NCBI GenBank assembly: GCA_024278415.1 | Contig: JAJRTI010000764.1 | Coordinates: 1 to 6,853 of the forward strand | Reading direction: 5' to 3' | DNA length: 6,853 bases | Source of the DNA: Planctomycetota bacterium | Lineage (GTDB): Bacteria; Planctomycetota; Brocadiia; JAJRTI01 | Program-made: the position numbers and the translations under genes | Shown: positions 1-4,956 of the stretch, piece after piece | Position numbering within the stretch: the stretch's first letter is position 1 | Layout of the letters: the number at the start of each line of letters is the position of its first letter | The notes under the pieces: generated by a model | What the model was told of the DNA's origin: nothing | Seen by the model: the letters and a program-made list of their open reading frames with translations, nothing else | Databases searched by the model: none

Positions 1-3000
1 CGATTCGACGGTCTCTGTGGGGGTTCAACACGGACAGCCGGAAGAGGCCCACGTTGGGGTGCTCGGCATTGCTGCCCTGCCATGCCACTCGCCCGTTCCT
101 CAACTCGAATCGCCCGGCCCGGGTCCAGTCGATGAGTTCGCTCCCGGCCCGCAAGGGGATCTCGTAGGTGGAGCCGTCCCCGTAGTGCAGGATGTACCGC
201 GCGAGCCGTTCGCCGTTCGTCCAACGACACCACGTGGCCGTGTGAAGGAAGTAGAGCTTGCGCGCGGTGCGGCCGACCCTGATGCCCTCGACCTTGAGTG
301 GGAAACCCGGCCGGCCCTCTCCTTTGAGAACGATGCACGAGCGGATCGGGTGGCCGAGCTTGATGCCGCGGTCGCCATTGGGGTCGTCGCGTTCGCGGTC
401 GATGATGTGGAACGGGACGCCCAGCACGAAGTCGCCGGTAGGGAGGTTGCGCATGTCGTTCGGCCCGGTATCGTCCCAGCCGCCGAGCCCGTCGCCGGCC
501 GTTTTGTCCATAAACGTGCGGTTGGCATAGGGGACGAGGTCGATCGGCGTGTACCCATACCAGTCCTTCTTGCGCGCGGGTCTCAGCGTCGTGTTCGCCT
601 TGAGCCGCGAGAAGGCCAGGAAGGGTTGGACGCGCGAGGTGGGGACGTTCAGGTTCGTGAGCAGCGTGCCGTAGAGGCGCGTGGCGATGTCGTTCTTTGC
701 CGGCGCAACCGCGCAGAGCACGTAGCGGCCCCGGCCGTGGCGAAGCGTCACCAGCGCGGCATCGCCGTCGGATTCGTAATGCGCCCGGCGCCGGAGGCCC
801 TTGTCGCTTGCAGTCGCCCGCACCGCGATCTCATACCCCACGGCCCAAGGCTTCCCAGGCTTGACGAAGCCGCAGCTCAGGCCGGGAATGGCGTCGCCGA
901 TGTAGTAGTTGCGGGCGCGGCGAGTCTCGAAGCGGAACAGGTCGCCAAGGCCATCGAGGATCGCCGAGTCCGACCTCTTCCAGAGATGGAACACGCCGGT
1001 GGAATAGCTGGTCGTCGACGCCCTTCGCGACGCCAGTTTGCTCGTGCGCAGAGGGAAAGGAGTCCACGTGAGATCGCCCGCCGTCTCCACGCCCGCGGCC
1101 AACACGGAGCCGCCAGTCCGAACGAAGTCGGCCAGGGCCGCCTTGTGGGCTTCCGCGCGGGCCAGCGCCGCGTCTCCCGCGAGAATCAAGACATCGCCCG
1201 CGGCGAGACCTGCCGTCCACGCATCGCCTCGTACGCGCGCCACGCGGTCGGCCATGAGCGTGTCCGTGAAGAACGTGAACTGCTTCTCGCTGCCGACAAA
1301 GCCGACCCTGGGCTGCGGTGCGGCCGCGGGCGACGCCATGTACCGCAGCAAGTTGTGCAGCAGGATGACCGCCTCCGGATCGTCCCTCTCGCAGCCTTCC
1401 GTCACATTGAGCGCGCAGAGCATGACGTGGCCCTTGCCGACGCGGCACTCCAGAAGCGCGGGCACGTAACGCGTGTAGATCTCGCCGTCCGGGTCGTCCA
1501 TCATCTCAACGAGGACGCGCTGCCGCAGCGCCGGCCGCGTGATGAGGGGACAGCCGGCGATCTCTCTGGACTCGGTGCGCCAGAACATCAACCGCTCCTT
1601 GGGCAACCCCTCCAACACCGGATGCCGCGGCGCTCGCACGAACACGACGGAGCGCGAGCGCCGGCCGTGCATGTCCTGCGCCATGACCAACACGCGGCCC
1701 CCTTTCTCAGCGAATGCCGTGAGCGTCCCGGCCGCGGCGATCAGGTCCGCGTCAGCGGCATGGCGCCCCACGACGAGAACGCCCTTCGTCGGCAGGCCGG
1801 CTATGCCCGCGGCCGTCACCTTCGAGTAGCGCACGGCGAGCCGGCGCAGCACCGCCTCCGTTCGGCCCGGGCCATCGTAGAGATAGATCTTGGCGGCGCT
1901 GGACAGAACGCTGGCCGGCTTCGGATAAGCGCTCACCTCCTGCCAGTCCTCGGACAGCGTCTTTCCGCCTGACGTCGTCAGGCGTGCTTGGAAGCGAAGC
2001 CCGGTCCTGGCGCCCACCTTGGGAACCGCGAAGGACACGGACACCGGCCGGATTTCCCCTTGCCGCAAGTCGCAGGGAATGCTCCCCGCGCCGACCTCTT
2101 TGCCGTCCGAAGTCTGGAGGGTCCAACGGAGCGCGCTCCCATCGAGGTCGCCCACGCTCTCGTTGATCACGTACACCTCCTTCGTCGCCTGCTGCCCACT
2201 CCAGTAAGTGTGCTCGGTCGAACGTGAGAGCGTGACCAGCACGGGGCTGAACACGCGCCGGATGCTGTCGAACATGGGCGTCTTGATGCGCTCGGGCGCG
2301 GCGTCGGTCCAGGGGTTCACAAAGTCCAAGTTGCTCCGTCCAAGGTACTTGGGCTTGGGGTAGGGCGTGTCGAGCGCATCCCAAGCGAACTCCAGCACGG
2401 GCCGCTGCATGGGGCCGGGAAACGTCGCGTTAAGCGGAGCGTTCATGATGGAGAGCTTGTTCGAAAACAGCATGAACCCGGAGAGGCCGTACGAGCGCCA
2501 CCCGCCCGCGTGCAGGCGAATCACGCGATCCGCCTCACGGTATCGCCCCTCCAGATCGCCGAAGACCCGGTCGCCCATGTATCGGAAGAGATGGCTGAAG
2601 CGGCTGAACTCCAGTGCGTAGTTCGAGATCTCGCCCTGGATGCGCGGCTTCGTGCCCGTGCGGCTCCAATCCGCGAACGCGTGGATCTGGCGTTCGAGCG
2701 ATCCGCCGCCGTAATGGAAGTTCTTCACCGGCGCGAACCCTCCGAAGTCGCCGCCGCCTCTGGCGTTGCCATCGTGCATGAAGGGCCGCGTCGGGTCCAT
2801 GGCCATGAACACGCGATCAATCGCTCGGTAGCGCTCCCGCACGCGCTCGTCATTCGGGTAGCCGTCTTCGTTCTCGGTGGACCAGGCGATGATGCAGGGG
2901 TGGTTTCGGTCGCGCTTGACCCAGGCCCGCGTCTCCTTCAGCGCGTGGCCCATGGCTTCGTCAGCATACTTCGGGTCGAAAAACCGCGGCCCGTCGCTGA

Positions 3001-4255
3001 TGCCCGTCGCGATTTGGATGAACCCAAGCTCGTCGCAAACGTCGAGCGCGACCGGGGTGGACATCTGCACGCGCGGCCCGCGGTAGTTGGCATCCTTGAG
3101 CGCCTTGAAATAGGCGCGCAGGTACTCTGGGCGCAGGAAGGCGTCACTCCCGCTCGGCGTCATGCCTACCCAGTCGCCCAAGAGCGTGATGCGCTTCCCA
3201 TTCAGGAAAAAGTTCCGTCCCTCGATCCAGAACTCTCTGAACCCAAAGCGCTGGAAATGCTCGTCGATCAGCTTCCCCTTCGCGGTCACGCGGGTGTGGA
3301 GGCGATACAGGTGCGGATCTGCGCGGCGCCACAGTCTGGCGTCAGGCCATGGTTCTCTGAACGACACCACCGTCTCGGCCGAGACATCGACGATCCGAGG
3401 CTGAAATCGCTTGGCCACCACGCCCTTGAGATCCGTTACTACGGGCGCGACCTCCACACGCGTCGCCTGGCCTCCCGTCTGCGCCAGCGTCACGTCGACC
3501 GCGATCTCCTTCTTGCGCACCGACGTCCGGACCCACGCATCATCCACAGTGAGCGCGGGCTCGCCCAACAGGTAGACATCCTGCCAGATGCCGGCGCTGC
3601 CCTGGCCGTACCCGTAGTAGTATGGTGCGCGGCAGGTGAACGCGTAACGCGACTTGGGCTTGTTGATCGAGTGGATGTCCCAGCTCACCACGTACACGCG
3701 GAGCGTGTTGGGCCGGTCCATGCGGACGGCTTTGGTGATGTCGAGGGTGAACGGCGTGACGCCGCAGTAGTGCTTGCCCACGGACCGGTCGTTCACGAAG
3801 ACTTCGCAGTACACGAGAACGCCGCCGAAAGACAGCTTGATGCGCTTGCCGCGCATCGCGCTCGGCACGGTGAAGGAACGGCGGTACCAGGCGCAGTTCG
3901 CCCGACACCACTCCTTGGGGATACCGTGCTCCGTCGCGGCCCACGTTCCGCTGATCCGTTTCCACTTCGCGGGCACTCGAAACGTCTTCCACTCGGCCTC
4001 CGCCGGCACGGGCGGCGGCGCTTCCAGCGCGGGGCCGCGCATCTCTCTCCGGTCCAAGATCGGGAAGAAATCCCATTCCCCGTTGAGGCACAGCCGCTCG
4101 CGCGTGGCGGGGTGTGGACCGGGCAAGTCTCGCGGATTGAACCTCGACATATCGACCGTCAGAGGAAGTCGGGGCCGGTCTTGCGCGCTCACCCCATGTG
4201 AAAGGAGGGCCGCAACTGCGACCACAGCGGCACAGGACATCAGGGGCGTGCGCAT
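1..4255 (-). CDS. Very large secreted GH2-like glycoside hydrolase with tandem GATase-like domains (3' end outside window)
   Basis: Seen: one open frame of 1418 codons with no stop, beginning at ATG 4255 with AGGAG at 4263-4267, seven bases upstream. Residues 1-24 are a signal peptide (hydrophobic AAVVAVAALL, then VSA before QD). Residues ~45-235 are a GH2 jelly-roll (NGEWDF at 58, AWYRRSFTVP at 122, GIWQDVYL at 222). An Ig-like domain follows to ~338, then a TIM barrel ~339-600. RDRNHPCIIAW at 448 leads to STENE, giving acid/base E463 (codon 2867-2869). QGEIS gives nucleophile E542 (codon 2630-2632). After this come a beta-sandwich (~670-780), two GATase/ThuA-like domains (~785-980 and ~984-1205) and a beta-rich C-terminal module. 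Known: GH2 enzymes are retaining beta-galactosidases, beta-glucuronidases, beta-mannosidases and relatives. Inference: it is an exported (periplasmic or extracellular) polysaccharide-degrading enzyme, probably active. The substrate cannot be read from sequence. The protein likely ends within a few tens of residues past the left edge. Confidence 0.93.
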   Translation of the reverse strand, partial: MRTPLMSCAAVVAVAALLSHGVSAQDRPRLPLTVDMSRFNPRDLPGPHPATRERLCLNGEWDFFPILDRREMRGPALEAPPPVPAEAEWKTFRVPAKWKRISGTWAATEHGIPKEWCRANCAWYRRSFTVPSAMRGKRIKLSFGGVLVYCEVFVNDRSVGKHYCGVTPFTLDITKAVRMDRPNTLRVYVVSWDIHSINKPKSRYAFTCRAPYYYGYGQGSAGIWQDVYLLGEPALTVDDAWVRTSVRKKEIAVDVTLAQTGGQATRVEVAPVVTDLKGVVAKRFQPRIVDVSAETVVSFREPWPDARLWRRADPHLYRLHTRVTAKGKLIDEHFQRFGFREFWIEGRNFFLNGKRITLLGDWVGMTPSGSDAFLRPEYLRAYFKALKDANYRGPRVQMSTPVALDVCDELGFIQIATGISDGPRFFDPKYADEAMGHALKETRAWVKRDRNHPCIIAWSTENEDGYPNDERVRERYRAIDRVFMAMDPTRPFMHDGNARGGGDFGGFAPVKNFHYGGGSLERQIHAFADWSRTGTKPRIQGEISNYALEFSRFSHLFRYMGDRVFGDLEGRYREADRVIRLHAGGWRSYGLSGFMLFSNKLSIMNAPLNATFPGPMQRPVLEFAWDALDTPYPKPKYLGRSNLDFVNPWTDAAPERIKTPMFDSIRRVFSPVLVTLSRSTEHTYWSGQQATKEVYVINESVGDLDGSALRWTLQTSDGKEVGAGSIPCDLRQGEIRPVSVSFAVPKVGARTGLRFQARLTTSGGKTLSEDWQEVSAYPKPASVLSSAAKIYLYDGPGRTEAVLRRLAVRYSKVTAAGIAGLPTKGVLVVGRHAADADLIAAAGTLTAFAEKGGRVLVMAQDMHGRRSRSVVFVRAPRHPVLEGLPKERLMFWRTESREIAGCPLITRPALRQRVLVEMMDDPDGEIYTRYVPALLECRVGKGHVMLCALNVTEGCERDDPEAVILLHNLLRYMASPAAAPQPRVGFVGSEKQFTFFTDTLMADRVARVRGDAWTAGLAAGDVLILAGDAALARAEAHKAALADFVRTGGSVLAAGVETAGDLTWTPFPLRTSKLASRRASTTSYSTGVFHLWKRSDSAILDGLGDLFRFETRRARNYYIGDAIPGLSCGFVKPGKPWAVGYEIAVRATASDKGLRRRAHYESDGDAALVTLRHGRGRYVLCAVAPAKNDIATRLYGTLLTNLNVPTSRVQPFLAFSRLKANTTLRPARKKDWYGYTPIDLVPYANRTFMDKTAGDGLGGWDDTGPNDMRNLPTGDFVLGVPFHIIDRERDDPNGDRGIKLGHPIRSCIVLKGEGRPGFPLKVEGIRVGRTARKLYFLHTATWCRWTNGERLARYILHYGDGSTYEIPLRAGSELIDWTRAGRFELRNGRVAWQGSNAEHPNVGLFRLSVLNPHRDRRI

Positions 4256-4262
4256 GGCATTT

Positions 4263-4267
4263 CTCCT
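4263..4267 (-). promoter_or_regulatory. Ribosome binding site of the GH2-like gene
   Basis: The minus strand reads AGGAG here, seven bases before ATG 4255. It decides between two close ATGs: the one at 4260 lies almost on top of the AGGAG and is in another frame, whereas the one at 4255 has normal spacing and opens directly into a signal peptide. Confidence 0.8.
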
Positions 4268-4340
4268 GGGTGTACCGCGGAAGAACCGCAAATGCGCCGG
4301 CGTAAGCGCAGACGTAAAGAGGCCGGACGCGCGCCGCGTG

Positions 4341-4368
4341 TTGACTCCAAGCCTTGTGTGTCTATGAT
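4341..4368 (+). promoter_or_regulatory. Sigma70-like promoter for the toxin-antitoxin relic
   Basis: TTGACT (4341-4346) and TATGAT (4363-4368) each match the sigma70 consensus at five of six positions and are separated by 16 bases. Transcription would begin near 4375 and read into the PIN fragment at 4460 after a leader of about 85 bases. The match is good for such GC-rich surroundings, but no in-sequence evidence proves activity. Confidence 0.5.
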
Positions 4369-4392
4369 TATGGATGGTCATCGATGGAGTCA
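4342..4392. repeat. 8-bp inverted repeat bracketing the -10 element (candidate operator)
   Basis: TGACTCCA at 4342-4349 is the exact reverse complement of TGGAGTCA at 4385-4392. The repeat centre (4367) falls within the -10 hexamer of the rightward promoter. A shorter perfect palindrome, CATCGATG, lies at 4379-4386. TA promoters are commonly repressed by their own antitoxin or complex at inverted repeats, so this could be an operator. The arms are short and widely spaced, so chance is a real alternative. Confidence 0.3.
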
Positions 4393-4448
4393 TTGGTGCT
4401 GCTAAGGTGGTTGGCGTGTTGTCGGTGGTGCATACAACGCCCCTGACC

Positions 4449-4455
4449 GAGGTGA
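4449..4455 (+). promoter_or_regulatory. Ribosome binding site of the PIN fragment
   Basis: GAGGTGA is close to the ideal Shine-Dalgarno sequence and sits four bases before ATG 4460. The alternative ATG at 4469, which matches where PIN proteins of this type usually begin, would be 13 bases away, so spacing favours 4460. Confidence 0.55.
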
Positions 4456-4459
4456 CGGT

Positions 4460-4618
4460 ATGGATCCCATGCGCGTGTACATGGGCACATCCGTGTTTGG
4501 CGGGTATTATGATGAGGAGTTCGAAGAAGACACAAGGAACTTCTTCGATTTGGCGCTGAGCGGCAAAACCATCGTGCTTGTCTCGGACACCTTGGCTGCC
4601 GAACTGGCAGGAGCATGA
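4460..4618 (+). pseudogene. Truncated PIN-domain toxin (VapC-like), likely inactive
   Basis: Seen: a 52-codon frame reading MDPMRVYMGTSVFGGYYDEE, then FEEDTRNFFDLALSGKTIV, and ending near SDTLAAELAGA before TGA. Known: PIN-domain ribonuclease toxins of this subgroup start with a pattern like RVYLDTSVFGGYFDEEF and run to roughly 140-150 residues, with several acidic metal-binding residues spread along the chain. Here the first of these, Asp in the DTSV motif, is Gly, and everything after the second strand/helix unit is missing, including the later acidic residues. Inference: an internal deletion joined the N-terminal third to the end of the original gene, because the stop still overlaps the start region of the downstream antitoxin gene. 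The product cannot form a complete nuclease active site. Family assignment is by motif recognition, not a search. Confidence 0.7.
4609..4613 (+). promoter_or_regulatory. Ribosome binding site of the antitoxin-like gene
   Basis: AGGAG lies inside the last codons of the PIN fragment. It ends one base before ATG 4615 but seven bases before ATG 4621, so it supports initiation at 4621 and translational coupling to the PIN frame. Confidence 0.6.
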
Positions 4619-4620
4619 AG

Positions 4621-4836
4621 ATGACCCAGACGCCTAAGTCGTTCGATTGCGTCGAAATGAAGCGCCGCATCCAGGAGCGCATATACGAGGACACGAAGGG
4701 CATGGACCATCGGGAGTTCGCCGCCTACATGCGCGAACGCGTGGCAAGGAGCCGATTCGCTTCCTTCCTGAAGAGGCCGGTAGGCAAGCATCAGTTCGCG
4801 GATGCTGGGACTGCTGGGAGCGCGACTCCGGATTAG
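4621..4836 (+). CDS. Small antitoxin-like protein, partner of the broken PIN toxin
   Basis: Seen: 71 codons from ATG 4621, chosen over ATG 4615 because AGGAG at 4609-4613 is then correctly spaced; the frame is the same either way. The protein starts MTQTPKSFDCVEMKRRIQER and continues with a charged amphipathic helical stretch (IYEDTKGMDHREFAAYMRER, then SRFASFLKRP) and a short low-complexity tail. Known: small proteins with the FDxVxMK(R/K)xIQ start recur in cyanobacteria, planctomycetes and other environmental bacteria directly downstream of PIN toxins, often with a 4-base overlap, and are regarded as their antitoxins. Inference: it would bind and neutralise the toxin and possibly autoregulate. 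The reading frame looks intact while its toxin is broken, so this is an orphan antitoxin. It could still act on a homologous toxin elsewhere in the genome. Confidence 0.7.
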   Translation: MTQTPKSFDCVEMKRRIQERIYEDTKGMDHREFAAYMRERVARSRFASFLKRPVGKHQFADAGTAGSATPD

Positions 4837-4956
4837 TGGCAGGAGCACGGGCGGCAGAAGCATCGGGCCGAGTGGGGAGCAGGGCTTGCGCCTTGGCGTG
4901 CGTCCGCCGGTCGGCGGCGCTACGACCAGCATGGCGGATTGCGTTCAATCAGGCCG
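4837..4956. other. Convergent intergenic spacer
   Basis: These 120 bases lie between the convergent ends of the antitoxin-like gene and the HEAT-DUF1080 gene. I see no gene here. The only structure is a short GC hairpin near 4904-4917. Confidence 0.5.
4904..4917. terminator. Possible weak GC hairpin between convergent genes
   Basis: CCGCC, a four-base loop GGTC, then GGCGG can form a 5-bp stem about 40 bases beyond the stop of the HEAT-DUF1080 gene and 67 bases beyond the antitoxin stop. No T-tract follows on either strand, so intrinsic termination is doubtful. Short GC stems are also expected by chance in this GC-rich DNA. Confidence 0.2.

Larger units (their letters stand above)
4256..4459. 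other. Divergent intergenic region between the GH2-like gene and the toxin-antitoxin relic
   Basis: No convincing gene lies in these 204 bases. They contain the ribosome binding site of the GH2-like gene, a sigma70-like promoter pointing right, and an inverted repeat around its -10. A leftward promoter for the GH2-like gene is not clear. The best match is CATAAT on the minus strand (4372-4367) with ATGACT 15 bases upstream, which is weak and would overlap the rightward promoter. By hand count, 4361-4440 is 50% GC, clearly lower than both large genes. Confidence 0.6.

Noticed and set aside
17..1972. A 651-residue plus-strand open frame
   Set aside because: It is codon-for-codon antisense to the GH2-like gene. 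The product is Arg/Ala/His/Val-rich with no recognisable domain, while the minus frame gives canonical motifs. It reflects GC-biased codon use.
2510..4201. A 563-residue plus-strand open frame
   Set aside because: It is in the same antisense phase as the GH2-like gene, opposite the segment that encodes the jelly-roll and both catalytic glutamates. It has no domain of its own.
4374..4559. A 61-codon plus-strand frame upstream of and overlapping the PIN fragment
   Set aside because: It starts at the likely transcription start with no ribosome binding site, and it is out of frame with the recognisable PIN sequence.
4904..4917. A confident intrinsic terminator between the convergent genes
   Set aside because: The stem is only 5 bp and no T-run follows on either strand; kept only as a low-confidence feature.
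4507..4932. A 141-codon minus-strand frame across the antitoxin-like gene
   Set aside because: It has no family resemblance, its end is a Ser/Lys-rich artefact, and it overlaps the plus-strand frame that matches a known antitoxin pattern.
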